From Chlamydoabsidia padenii (lineage: Eukaryota > Mucoromycota > Mucoromycetes > Mucorales > Cunninghamellaceae): a stretch of 64,000 bases of DNA. How positions within the stretch are numbered: the stretch's first letter is position 1; each line of letters opens with the position of its first letter. The position numbers and the translations under genes are program-made. The notes below the pieces were generated by a model. That model was not told where the DNA came from and ran no database searches. It worked only from the letters and a program-made list of their open reading frames with translations. This document shows, piece after piece, positions 34,541 to 46,322 of the stretch. The stretch is taken from the NCBI GenBank assembly GCA_025330725.1, contig JAIWND010000002.1, positions 1,054,001-1,118,000 of the forward strand, read 5' to 3'.

Positions 34541-36237
34541 ATGACTGTCGTTAAAAACATTTGCTGTATTGGTGCTGGTTACGTCGGTAAGTATTCACTA
34601 TTAATGGCTGGACGTCGCGCCCTTTGATACTTGTACGGCTCTGCGTTTCATCAATACTTTGTACTAATCATCTACTATTGTATTTATAGGTGGACCTACT
34701 TGTGCTGTGTTGGCTTACAAATGCCCAGATATCAAGGTGACCATTGTTGATCTCAGTGAAGCTCGTATTGCTGCCTGGAATTCTGACAATCTTCCCATCT
34801 ATGAACCTGGACTTGATGAAGTGGTAAAGGCATGTCGTGACAAGAACCTCTTCTTCTCTACCAATGTGGATGATGCTATTCAAGAAGCCGATCTTATCTT
34901 TGTCTCTGTCAATACTCCTACAAAGAAGTCTGGTATGGGTGCTGGTATGGCAGCCGATCTTGCGTAAGTTCGAGAAATGGAGGAGGAGGGGGGGTGAAGG
35001 AGTAATGCATGTCATGTCATCTAAAGGGCGAAGGAGATGATTGACTAACCTTTTGTCATCATAGGTATGTTGAAAGTGCCACTCGTCGTATTGCTGAAGT
35101 CGCCAAAAGCTCCAAAATTGTGGTGGAAAAATCAACTGTCCCTTGTCGTACTGCTCAAAGCATGCGCACCATTTTGGAAGCCAACTCTACCTCTGAAATC
35201 CACTTTGATATCTTATCCAATCCTGAATTCCTGGCTGAAGGTACTGCTATCAAGGATTTATTGAACCCTGACCGTGTCTTGATTGGTGCTCTCCAAACTG
35301 AAAGTGGTATTGAAGCTCAAAATGCATTGGTGGATGTCTATACCCATTGGGTCCCAAAGGAACGTGTCATCACAACCAACCTTTGGTCTTCTGAATTATC
35401 CAAATTGGTAAAGTAAAATCAATAGTGGTAGAGGGGAAGAATGAGAAAGTAGATCAACTAATCTGATTTGTTTTATAGGCTGCTAATGCTATGCTTGCTC
35501 AACGTATCTCATCTATCAACGCCTTATCAGCCATTTGTGAAGCAACAGGTGCGGATGTGGATGAAGTAGCTTTTGCTTGTGGTAAAGATACACGTCTTGG
35601 CTCCAAATTCCTAAAGGCATCAGTAGGATTCGGTGGATCTTGCTTCCAAAAGGATATTCTCAACTTGGTCTATCTGTCTCAACAACTCAACTTGCCTGAA
35701 GTAGCCGCTTACTGGCAACAAGTGGTGACCATGAACGAATATCAAAAGAAACGATTTGTGCGCAACATCATATCTACTCTCTTCAACACCATCACCAACA
35801 AGAAGATCGCCGTGCTCGGATTCGCATTCAAGAAGGATACCGGTGATACTCGTGAATCAGCTGCCATCACTCTGATCAAGGACTTTATGCAAGAAAACGC
35901 TCGGGTGGCGATCTATGATCCCAAGGTGGAACCTCAACAAATCTATATGGACTTGGCCGAACCTGGTGTCATGGTCGGTGCTCAAGAACAAGTGGAAAAG
36001 AAGGTGCAAATCTGTCAATCTGCCTATGAAGCTGCCGATGGTGCCGATGCCGTGGTCATTGTTACCGAATGGGATGAGTTCCGTGATGATCAATTGGATT
36101 ACGCCAGGATTTATGCTGGTATGCACAAGCCCGCGTTTTTGTTTGATGGTCGACTTTTGCTGGATGCTGCCAAATTGCGTCAAATTGGATTCAAGGTTAG
36201 CGTCATTGGCAAGAATGAATTGGCTGGCACTGCTTAA
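34541..36237 (+). CDS. UDP-glucose 6-dehydrogenase
   Basis: Oxidises UDP-glucose twice with NAD+ to UDP-glucuronic acid in the cytosol. Glucuronic acid is a major sugar of Mucoromycota cell walls, so this gene fits the proposed lineage. Exons 34541-34586, 34690-34963, 35065-35407 and 35479-36237 give 473 aa, close to animal UGDH (about 494). The Rossmann motif [14 protein letters not shown] opens the protein, and intron 1 splits its second glycine. Catalytic C276 lies in [10 protein letters not shown], and the C-terminal UDP-binding half has [19 protein letters not shown] and [11 protein letters not shown]. No missing residues were noticed. Confidence 0.96.
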
Positions 36238-36932
36238 AAAGTTGGTCATCTAGTTACTAGCTCTATATTATCATTGTGGTTAATTGACCTATTTACCCTC
36301 CCCTATCTCTCCCTTATATTACTACATACATACTCCTGTTTGTCATCTCCTCTCTTGTTTTTGTTTATTAGGTTTATCATTTATTAAAAGAACAATAAAA
36401 GTCCTCATCATATTGAAATTTATTACAACAAAACCAATGCTTTAATACATCATGCGTGTGACACTTTACTTCCCAGCAATCAACATCTTTATTCATCATT
36501 ATCATATTACTTGGAGTGTAATCTATCTTTTTATTATTAGTTTAGCTAACCTAGTACCTATAGTATTATCTTTATTTTATTGTATGTCATTAATAAAACC
36601 AACATGTTTTGCCATCTTCTTTCAATATTCGTCCAAACATAATGAATACGGCGCGCCTAGCACTACATGTAAAGTGATAACAGTAAAAATAAAATTTATT
36701 ATGTAAAAGCTGGTATATTTAAAAGGATCAAGGGTCAATATCTAATGTGATCTATTCAAGTGAATGGGTATGTTTACCAAAGTCGATATAAACTAGTCAA
36801 AATGTTATGTGAGCATGTTGTAAGTGTATGTTAAGGACAATGGGGGAGTGTGTGTGTGAGGAATGTAGAGTAAAAAAAAAAAAAAAAAAAAAAAATCCAA
36901 AGGCCAAATCAAGGTCTATCAGTTCAAGGTGA
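36238..36932. other. Convergent intergenic region
   Basis: Lies between two gene 3' ends. AT-rich with a long A run at about 36871-36895. The open frame at 36452-36706 has no support as a gene. Confidence 0.5.
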
Positions 36933-39013
36933 TTAATGGTTAACAGTCGTCCCGAATAGTAGTTGGAATATAACTGGAGCAGGATAGACAGCCATCAATC
37001 CGATACCTGCCAAGCATAGTTATAAATATAAGAAACATATTAGCACATTCATCCGTAGCACATTTTCCCTTTACTTACCAGTATAAACAATAAGTTTGGT
37101 CACAATATCCACATCATAGCGTAATGGCGACTGTTCTACCACCAACATGGAGGTGAGATCATCCAAAACAGATAGAGGAGGTGTCGATGGAATTACATCT
37201 TTTTGATGATTGTTGTTGTCGTTTCGCTGTGGACCTATGTATTCAAAGTCCGCCACCTTTTTTTCATGCAAATCAATGGACGACTGTATACCAACATGTT
37301 CTGCACAAGACACCGAGCGAGTCATGTTTCGAAGATCCAACACTGATGGGATAGGGTGAATACATTTCTTGTTTAAACTTTTATATGTCCTAAAAAAGAG
37401 AATCGATGTTAACAAACCGTAAAATGATGTCTAGTCCCCTCTCCGCTCCTTATTTTGTCAATGTATACCTTGCCCCCACTTCAAATTTGCGGTGTGGTAG
37501 ATCAAATGCCCGGTAGACAGGAGGTAAGAGGAAGTAACATACCTTTTTGCAAGCTATACGCCAAATAAACAGCATGGATACACCTATCAATGAGATCATG
37601 TGTTAGATTATTCGTGTATAAGTATGTCGTTATACTTACCAATGATGACTTTTGTCAACATAACACCAAGAGTCACTAATCCAAATGAGATACCTCCTAA
37701 AGATGTTTCCAGGCCAGATCGACACATATCGCTATTATTACATAGCCAGCTTCCCGGGTAGACCCCCATAATAACACCCATAAAGCATACACTATATATA
37801 AAAAAAAAAGTATGAGTAACCGCCTCTTTTGGGTTCTATGCTATAATTACTTGCCTATCTTCAAAGCAAGGGCATCGTTCGATTGGATCCGGACTGTCAT
37901 AATAAAGATGGTCATGTAAGATTCCTGTATGTGCCTTTTATGTCTACTTACTGTATTCCAACAAGTATTAGACAAATAGGAATGGTCATCAAAACTATGG
38001 AGAAAGTCAAATACATACCATTAGTCATTATTAATTTTTCATCAAGTAGTAGTTTACTTTATGACTTACCACCATAGCTGTCGCTTGTCATCACAATGCC
38101 ATCCAAAAAGTCACGAAAAGCCCATTGGGCCCAATAGAGAAGAATCGCCAAAAGAGTACCACCAAGCACATCTAAAAAGGTAAAGTAAAAGTAAGTATAT
38201 GTCAATCTTCTTCTCCTTCTTCTTCTTCTTACCAATGATACCATGCATGCCGCAATAAATCCTTCCAGCAACTACACTCACCGCATACAATATCGCACCA
38301 ATGATACAAAGTATATGAGTAGGAGATCCATGATGCAGAGAATCGCTGGCCACCGCAATGAGATATAATGCCACCGAAATCGAGTTTGTAGAATGTGTTG
38401 AAGGGAATCCATATTCGAGAGCTACGCTTTGTGACATGGTTAATCGGTGAACAGGTGGTGATAGTGGGCGAGGCAAACACATAAAGTCCTGTAGATAAAA
38501 TCTATCAGTGCCAGTTCCTATTTATAAACCCAGTGAATTTATACCTTTATAAACCCTGACCAAAAGACACCAAATGCTGCCAGACAAGCTATACTATTAT
38601 GAAAAAGAAGAAAGAAAGTTAGTGACAGGGGTATTTATAAAGACAGTGGTGTGAGAGTACTTACCTTCTACCCAGTTGAGGACTACCAAACCATATTAAT
38701 ACTGGTAAAAACACCATGAAGAATGTATGGGTTCCAAGATTGGCGGTCCACAAAAAGTAGTGATCTAAAAAGGGTGTTCTGATTCGTTTCTAAGATAAAA
38801 CTGTTAGTTTACCGCCTTCACAAGGAATTCAGTTAAAGGAGTTTGTTTCCTTACCTGTACAGTGGCAATCCAGTGTGTTTCTCTTCGTACCAGTGGAAGC
38901 ATTGATCTTCTGAGCCAACTTCTCCAAGGATGAAGAGCAGTATCGTATAGCCTATCATGGTGTGTCCCAGCGTCTCTATCCGTAGGAAACGTCTTGAAGA
39001 TTTTCCGTGCCAT
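36933..39013 (-). CDS. LCB3: Long-chain-base-1-phosphate phosphatase (PAP2 family)
   Basis: ER membrane enzyme that dephosphorylates dihydrosphingosine- and phytosphingosine-1-phosphate. Eleven exons (39013-38855, 38789-38665, 38593-38545, 38488-38233, 38171-38070, 37994-37952, 37893-37855, 37791-37640, 37583-37469, 37389-37079, 37006-36933) give 474 aa. The three PAP2 motifs are complete: K111DFMCLPRP119, P140STHS and GRIYCGMHGI...D. Downstream IHPDPIERCPCFEDS and further membrane helices match the yeast Lcb3/Ysr3 type, with about 8-9 helices in all. The intron after 37855 uses a GC donor (GCAAGT). The 39- and 43-nt exons only fit with these borders. It is functionally linked to SUR2, 25 kb away. 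Confidence 0.9.
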
Positions 39014-39709
39014 GATACATATGACCTATTGTTTATAATGCCAATAGATATATAAAAGAGTAAAAGAAGAAGGGATACAAAAGTGGAGTATGGCTGTGGA
39101 AAGTTTGACAAGAAAGGAGAAGAGAAGGTTAAAAAAAAAAAAAAAAAAAAAGAAAAGAAAAAAAAAAAAGTTGACAAAACTCCCCCACAAATGTCGGCGT
39201 TTGAAATACATTTTGTGTGGAGATCAAAGCTTGGAAAGACAATCAAAATAAAGGGGAAGCATATATTAAAAAAGCTGATAGCGTACATCGTCAAACATAA
39301 TGAAATTAAATAAATCATTAGTTTTATGGATCGACATGGTGCGTAGTCTAACATGAGAATGGATTCCGTCGACATAAATCTGACAGCTACTTTTTAGATG
39401 AGCATAAAAAAAAAATGGTATGCATTGACAGATATAGTTCAAGTGACACTGAACGATAGCGGGTGAACAAGAATCTGGCTGGCCGATCCTACTGACAACG
39501 GTGGTAATTCCTATTATACATCGTTAGCCAATCACATTCGCCGAAAAAAACAATATGCGGGATATGAAATTGACTTTCATGTCAGGCACTTTTTCTTTTT
39601 CTTTTTCTTCTTTCTTCTTCTGCTCTCCACCTACACTAACTTTTGGTATACCAGACGCTCTATTTATACACATATACTTTATAGACATAGACTCAAACCA
39701 CCACTCGAA
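39014..39709. other. Divergent promoter, LCB3-type gene / coiled-coil gene
   Basis: Contains A-rich runs (39131-39170), a GCGGGATATGAAAT element at 39557-39570 and a TTTC-rich leader toward the coiled-coil gene. No coding sequence. Confidence 0.5.
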
Positions 39710-41334
39710 ATGACCTTGTCAGGAACCATACAGAATGAATACGAAGGCGGTCCACTCTCTCCTCCTGCAGCATCACGATCAATCCAACGGTCCAAAACGG
39801 TACGCAATCTTGGCTCAGCAAGTAACAAGGTCCGGGGCTTATTCAAGAAACAAAACAAGGATACTTTGACAGACAAGAACAATACGACTTCTCGTCCTTC
39901 TTTAACGACTTCTGTATCGCACACTTCTTCACTCTGTGACAGCCGAATCATGGATCGTCCAATGTCATATCCTGATACCCATAGAATGGAAAAAAGTAAG
40001 TAAAAACGTACTAGGGGATGGGAAAGCATATGTGATGCCAGGACACGACGGGCTAGAGCGGGGATTTTGGTCAACTGCTTTTTTTTTTTTTTTTTTTTTT
40101 TTTTTTGAACTCACCTCCTCCTTTTTATTTTATTTTATTTAACTCTCTTCCTCTTCCTTCTTTCTCAGGCTTCTCATCTGATAATAATAGATACTCACAT
40201 ATATTTACACAGCAAGACCATTCGTATACATTTAACGATATGACAAGTCAACAAAACACAACATCTACTTCAACAACAACAACAACGGCTTTACCTCTTC
40301 CATCTGTAACTGCTGACACCACTACTTCTGGCAACAATGACCTAGTTAAGAACAACACCGATAAAGACCAACAACAAACCGACATACCGGCTGAAGTAGA
40401 GGAACTAAAACGCCAACTTGATCAACTAAACCTTACCATCAACAAAGTTCGTCAAGAAGTAACTACTGAAGTCGAAAAGAAACAGCAACTCCAAGCCGAA
40501 TTAGAAGAAGCTCGACGGGTGTATCAAGAACGTGAAACGGAATACAGCAATATTGAACACAATTTCTTCCAATTGACTCGTGCGGTGCGTGCAACAGATG
40601 ATGACTTGTCAACGATCCGTGACTCTCTCAAGCTACTCAAGTATAATGTCTCTCGTGTGGTGATGACTCTGAATAAAAAGGCGGACAAGGCCAAAGCCAA
40701 GGCTAAATTTGTCGCTACCTGGCCTCAACTCTCGTTATTGGACAGTCAAGGTGAATTGGTGGAACCCAGTCATATCAATTATCTAGCGGAAAAGTTGATC
40801 CACGACCATCTTGTGCGATTGGTATTTCGCTGTCCGGTGTACCCTGGATTGGATATCAACGATGCTTATGCCGCCTTGAGCCAATGGTTTACCGAACATG
40901 ATTCCAACTTTTCGATTCGCTTACGTCAACAACTCGCCTTGATCCTCGTGAAGAACAGCAAAGACAGCGAATTACAGCAGGCCGTACAACAGGAAAAGAA
41001 ACGAATAGCAGATGTCATCTACAATGACCTTGCCGATATTTACAGCCCGTTTTTGCGTGAAAACGATGCTCAGGTCAGTGAAGAAAAGTCTTATTACGCC
41101 AAGGTGACAGATATTCTCGACAAGGCATTCAAATTGGCGGTGGCTATTCGCGGTCAAGAAGTCGATATCACTACTCTGGATCTCGAAGAGGGTAAACAGG
41201 AATTCGATGAAGAAACAATGGTGGAAGTCCGTGGTAAAAGCTCTGGTGTTGTCCGCTTTTATATCTGTCCTGCCTTTGTGGGAGGTGATGGCGAACATGG
41301 GTTTTTAGAAAAGGGCAAGGTGGTGGCAGTATAG
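39710..41334 (+). CDS. Coiled-coil protein of unknown function
   Basis: Exons 39710-39995 and 40169-41334 give 483 aa. Residues 1-95 are basic and Ser/Thr-rich (SIQRSKTVRNLGSASNKVRG), then comes a Thr-rich linker. Residues about 185-260 are strongly coiled-coil (VEELKRQLDQLNLTINKVRQ, then KKQQLQAELEEARRVYQERE). A globular C-terminal domain follows with conserved-looking segments HINYLAEKLIHDHLVRLVF, CPVYPGLDINDAYAALSQWF and the end VGGDGEHGFLEKGKVVAV. No membrane helix and no enzyme motif. I believe similar proteins occur in other basal fungi but know no function. A GCGGGGATTTTGG element within intron 1 and ATGs early in exon 2 suggest a shorter second product starting near 40241. Confidence 0.7.
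40058..40070 (+). promoter_or_regulatory. GCGGGGATTTTGG variant in intron 1 of the coiled-coil gene
   Basis: Intron copy followed by a 25-base T run. It may mark a second transcript start for a product beginning in exon 2. Confidence 0.3.
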
Positions 41335-41596
41335 TATAGTGCACTTCTTTAGTTTAGTATTCGGTTAATGGTAGCATCTATCTCTCACTCCCTACATTAT
41401 ATATGATAATAAAAAGCAGTATATTCTTCCTTCTTTATATATATATATGTGTATGACTCCATCATCCGATTTGCACTATTTTAAAAAACGAAAAATTCAT
41501 CAGATGAACCACTATCACCTGTCTCTGCTATAATTGGGAACCAAGCTAATGTAGTCCAACTTTTTTTTTATATTACTTTGATCACTGTTGTAGACT

Positions 41597-41657
41597 ATGT
41601 CTCCTCACCGCCGATCTCTCTTTGGCAATCAAGATCAACACGTCGACGATGAGGCTG
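41597..41657 (+). CDS. Possible alternative first exon of the CSC1-like gene
   Basis: ATG 41597 opens MSPHRRSLFGNQDQHVDDEA and ends in phase 1 at a GTATGT donor. The AG at 42091-42092 (within the main start codon context ATGTCAG) would continue the CSC1 frame exactly (GGA AAC AGC). If used, the channel gains a 20-residue basic then acidic N-terminus. The phase match has a one-in-three chance of being accidental. Confidence 0.35.
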
Positions 41658-41685
41658 GTATGTAATGCGACTTTTCCCGTATTTC

Positions 41686-41709
41686 AACCGCCGCTTAAAA
41701 TAATGACAA
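41686..41709 (+). repeat. Copy 3 of the dispersed 24-nt sequence
   Basis: AACCGCCGCTTAAAATAATG followed by ACAA, similar to the copies at 17754 and 27746. Confidence 0.35.
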
Positions 41710-41978
41710 GTACAAAGAGGTAGGGTGCTCATGCAGAACTGGAGGGCCATACTCCGATACTATGCGCTATTTTCGGGTCCCCCTTCATAGAGAGTCGATA
41801 GTCAACATCCAGTTGTATGTTTCTCATTTAATGCTATAGTAAAGACTACTTTTAATTATATATCGCCTTCATCGTCATCATTTTATACGTAATACACTAA
41901 AAAGTTCCTTCCATCGTCAAGTGTGTATTTTTATGAAACGTTTTAGTCTTGGCTTAATCCCCTCTCCCCCAATGTTTC

Positions 41979-41986
41979 AAATCCCG
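41979..41986 (-). promoter_or_regulatory. CGGGATTT element upstream of the CSC1-like gene
   Basis: TTTAAAAGCGGGATTTGA on the minus strand, 100 nt before the ATG at 42086. It argues that this ATG has its own promoter. Confidence 0.4.
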
Positions 41987-42085
41987 CTTTTAAAAAAAGT
42001 CGGCAAGATTCCGTTTTTTTGGGAAAAGGATTTCTTCCCTTCTCTTTCACACAATAATATCCATTCTCTCTCCACCAATTATGAA

Positions 42086-43720
42086 ATGTCAGGAAACAGC
42101 ACAATAAGCAACTTCCCGTTTGAATTCTGTCGTGGGATCTTTGCTTGTAATGACTCGCCTGGTCTGCCTACTTATAATGCCAAGCAACCGACTGGACTGG
42201 CATTACAGCTTGTTTTATGTAGCTCTGTTGGTCTTGTCTGCTTCTTATTGTTTTGCTACCTTCGGGTCAGGTGGGTTGAAACAATAAAAAAAAAAAGTGG
42301 AATGTTAACTAACTAACCTTTCCCCCCCCTTCATTGTAGGTGGCCATCCATGTATGCTCCTCGGCTGAATATGAAAAAGTAAGTATTATAATATAAAACT
42401 TTACTATTATATAGACTGATTTTTTTGTTTATTGTATTTTATAGACAGGCTCCTAAACAACTCCCTTCCTCTTTTTTTGGATGGATCTTGCCTATATTGA
42501 AAACATCCAACTCGGAAGTACTTGAAAAAGTGGGTCTGGATGCTGTTGTGGTACGTAACATTGGTTGATGGAATCAAACCAACTTGACTAATTATTTTTT
42601 CTTCTTCTTATCAATAGATGCTCCAGTTTCTCTTAATGGCTGCCAAGATATTTGCTTTATGTGGGTTCTTTGGTACTGTCGTCCTTTATCCTATCAGCCG
42701 AATGGGTGGTGATTTGCTAAACTCAACCGATCCCAGTAACAACAAAACAAATACAAGTTACACCTTATTTGATGGGCTCCTCACCATTCCACCTGGACCA
42801 GCACCTACATCAAACTCATTCCTTTGGATCTATCTGTTCTTCACCTACTTCTTTTGTCTGGCAACCCTCTACTTTACCTTCTTCAATTATCGCGACTATG
42901 TCAGGATTCGCCAAGAATTCATGCTCCGGAATGGTAAAAGTATCCCTTCTCGTACTGTCTTGGTGACGGGGATTCCTCCTGCTCTTCGATCGGATTATAA
43001 ATTGGCGGATTACTTTGAAAAACTTGGTATTGGGGTGGTGGACTCGGTGCACATCATACGTCATGTGAATAGGCTGTTGGACTTTATCAAGGAACGGGCA
43101 CTGTCGCTTCGACAACTGGAAACGGCTTATACACGCTTCTTTGGAAATCCTTGTCATGTACCTGATTATGATCCCGATCTGTTATTGAATGAAGCTGAAC
43201 AAGAACAACATCTGAATGCTCTCAAATGGCCTACACCGACAAACTCAATCAACAACAGCGACAGCGACAGCGATGACACAAACAAGGGGAAACTGGTTGT
43301 TAATAACGGGGATGGTAATGCTGAGACTTCCTCCTCTTCTTCGTCTTCTTCGTACAAGCACCAAGATAACAACATACAAGTAGATGACTATGACAGCAAA
43401 AGTGACACAGATGAAGAAATCGACAATACCAACAAACCTCTACTACCTATCTATCGACGATCTAAACAGAAACAACAAGGTAGCAGCAATCCGAAAAAGT
43501 CAAAAAGTAAACCCAAAAAATCGGCACTCTCTTTTGCACGACCTCAGGCGAAGGATGGATTCATGGGCATTGTTGGGAAACAGGTAGATGCTATCGAACA
43601 CTTTACCGAGAAATTCAACGAAATGGACACCATGGTAACAAAAGCAAGAAAACATGGCAAGTTTTTACCTACAAGTGTCGGCTTTGTTACATTCGAAGAC
43701 TGTACTAGTGCTGTAAGTAA

Positions 43721-43760
<40 letters not shown>

Positions 43761-45857
43761 ACACACAAAATAGGATTCAATACTAACTTATTTATAACTT
43801 AGTCTATTGCTTGCCAAGTATTAATCGACTCGACTCCCTTCCGGTTAAAAGCACAGTTGGCACCTGAACCTCGGGACGTACTTTGGGAAAATATCGCTAT
43901 GCATGAAAGGGAACGTTGGACTCGGAAAGTGCTTATCTTTGGTGTGGTTCTCTTGTTGGTATTCTTCTGGGTAATCCCAATATCTTACTTCTCGGCTCTT
44001 ACAAATGAAAACTCGTTGCGGTATTACTTTCCTTGGCTGATGGATCTGGCTTCGAAAAACAAAATCCTGCGACAAATCATCCAATCGTTTTTACCTACTC
44101 TTGGTGTGGTTATCTTTATGGCTATATTACCTATGATCCTCAATGGTAAGCAAAAAAAAAGAAAAAGTTTATGCCTCTGTTTGCCTAATATTATTTTGAT
44201 TGTAGCTCTTAGTGTGATTGAAGGATTCCAAACAAGAAGTGAAGCCGAAGAATCAACATTTAGCAAGTAAGTTGCCCATAAATATATCTTGACATAACGT
44301 ACTAACTTAATTTTATCTTTTAGATACTTCTTCTTTTTGTTATTCAATGTACTGCTTGTTTTTACAGCATCCAGTGCATTATTCAAAACACTCCATGATA
44401 TACTGGAAGACCCATCTCAAGTTGCCAACATTCTCGCCACCAAGCTACCTCAAGTCGCCCCGTTCTTTGTCAACTACACTGTAATTCAAGGCATGATGTT
44501 GTAAGTACAATATACACCATAAAAATGAACAATTAATCTAATCGCATGAATTTATTTTTATACCGAATAAAAGGTTACCTATTCAACTTTTACAAATTGG
44601 GCCTGTCATCCTACAAACCTTCCATCGTACCTTTGTCTCCAAATCTCCTCGTGACTTTGCAGAAGTATTGGCTCCTCGAATGTATAACTATGGTTGGGGT
44701 TATCCAATACCTGTCTTCCTTTTTGTGGTCCTATTGGTGTACTCAACCATTGCCCCTCTCATTTTGGTGTTTGGTACCTTTTATTACTGTTTGGCCTATC
44801 TCGTGGTAAAATACCAGCTTCTTTATGGTAAGTACAATATGGGTATGAATGATGTTAATTGGAGAATTAACTAGTATGAAACATTATATCTTTAGTTTAC
44901 TTCCACCCTTATGAAGTGGCTGGGCGCATGTGGCCGTTGGTATTCTCAAGGATCATTGTTGGATTACTTTTATTCGAAACGATGGCTGCTGGATTATTCG
45001 CTTTGAACAAGGCTTATACATTGGGTTTGCTCTGTGTCCCTCTGGTGTTGACAACTCTCTTATTTAACTTTGTGGTCGACCGGGCTTATCAAAAAAGTAC
45101 ACAGTTTTTACCTCTGGAACTACTATCTCAAAGATTTGGACCTCTTGTAACAACAGTAACTCCGCCAACCACAGATACTCCCACTCTACCGGAGTCGTCT
45201 TTTACGATCCCGCCTTCCATATTCCAACAACAACAACAACAACAACAACAACAGCAGCAGCCAACCTCATTCTTTGGTACCAACAATAATACACGCCAAC
45301 GGCGAACTGTGTTGGATGAAGATGATTATGAAGCACAACCTCGAAAATACACCAACTTTAAGGAACCACCAATGACACTGCTTGATGGTATTTTGAACAC
45401 AGGGATGAAAAGATATGCACACCCTGCATTTCTGGGTATACTTCCTCAATTATGGCTACCCGTCAAGGCTTCTGATCAATATCAACGACAAGGACAATAT
45501 CGAGGCTTCAATCAAGGAAAACAACGGCAGACAGATCAACATGGAAATGATGACAGCGATGATGAAGGGACAACTGGTAATGCAGCGGGCACAAGGAATT
45601 TAGACACCAATGGCACCAAACAGCAGCAACCACGCGATATCTCATCATCGGCAAGAAAGGATCACATTGACACTCCGACTAAACTGACAAGGAATATGAT
45701 ACCCCCCAGTGACCAAGGCCAAGCATCCAACGATATACATTCGGATGAAGAGGACAGTATGGAAGACGATACCGATACGATCCATGGCACCTATTACCAC
45801 CACCCTGAACGGCGGCGATCCAAATCCATACTCAGCCGATCTTATGGTGCCTCATGA
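42086..45857 (+). CDS. CSC1/OSCA/TMEM63-type osmosensitive cation channel
   Basis: Hyperosmolarity- or stretch-gated Ca2+-permeable channel of the plasma membrane. Nine exons (42086-42270, 42340-42378, 42445-42550, 42618-43712, 43803-44145, 44206-44266, 44324-44500, 44574-44827, 44896-45857) give 1073 aa. The N-terminal first helix (GLALQLVLCSSVGLVCFLLF) is followed by RWPSMYAPR and FFGWILPILKTSNSEVLEKVGLDA, typical of the family. Two more helices come next, then the cytosolic RRM-like domain with PSRTVLVTGIPPALRSDYKL. That domain carries a long acidic, Ser-rich insertion (about residues 310-385). The RSN1_7TM core follows (APEPRDVLWENI, FRFA-type helices, ASSALFKTLHDILEDP, MYNYGWGYPIPVFLFVVLLVYSTIAP). 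The tail is long, with a poly-Gln run near 45226-45260 and acidic and Ser-rich segments. Confidence 0.92.
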
Positions 45858-46322
45858 TATAACGAATTAGTCAATCCCTTTTTTTTATAATAGTGTATCA
45901 CCAATTCATATTATCCTTAATTTATACTTACAGTAGCTTTATATAAATACACATTTGAAATCTTTAAATAAATGAAATGATTTGGTTTTACCCCTTATAA
46001 TCTGTCTTACTCGTGCCATGATTGTCAACTCAATATCAAACCTAATTGACGCCTGTTTTCCTTTTTTACCAAGACACCCATTCATCATTTGTCTCTGTTA
46101 CTATCAACCCACACAATCATCATAACCCCTTACTCCACGCACACAGGCACACAGGCACACAAAAAGTAGTCATCATCATTATCATTTTTTCTTTTTAACA
46201 TCTTCATCTCCTTCTTCTCTTTTTACTCCTTTGACTCCCATTTGCTTTTTTTTTTCCCTTCCTTCCTTCTTCAATCCTTTTATAAAACAAAGTTTTTTAC
46301 ATACACTTTATCATTATTCCCA
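45858..46322. other. Intergenic region before the SH3-protein gene
   Basis: AT-rich 3' flank, a short CACAGGCA repeat (about 46137-46161) and a pyrimidine-rich leader. No gene seen. Confidence 0.45.

Larger units (their letters stand above)
41335..42085. other. Region upstream of the CSC1-like gene
   Basis: Contains a possible alternative first coding exon (41597-41657), copy 3 of the 24-nt repeat (41686-41709) and a CGGGATTT element on the minus strand (41979-41986) before the main start. Confidence 0.5.

Noticed and set aside
36452..36706. 84-codon ORF between UGDH and the LCB3-type gene
   Set aside because: Lies between two convergent 3' ends, AT-rich composition, no promoter context.
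37952..37994. Very short 27-nt intron after exon 6 of the LCB3-type gene
   Set aside because: Too short and gives a stop codon; splicing to 37893 gives the family sequence IHPDPIERCPCFED instead.
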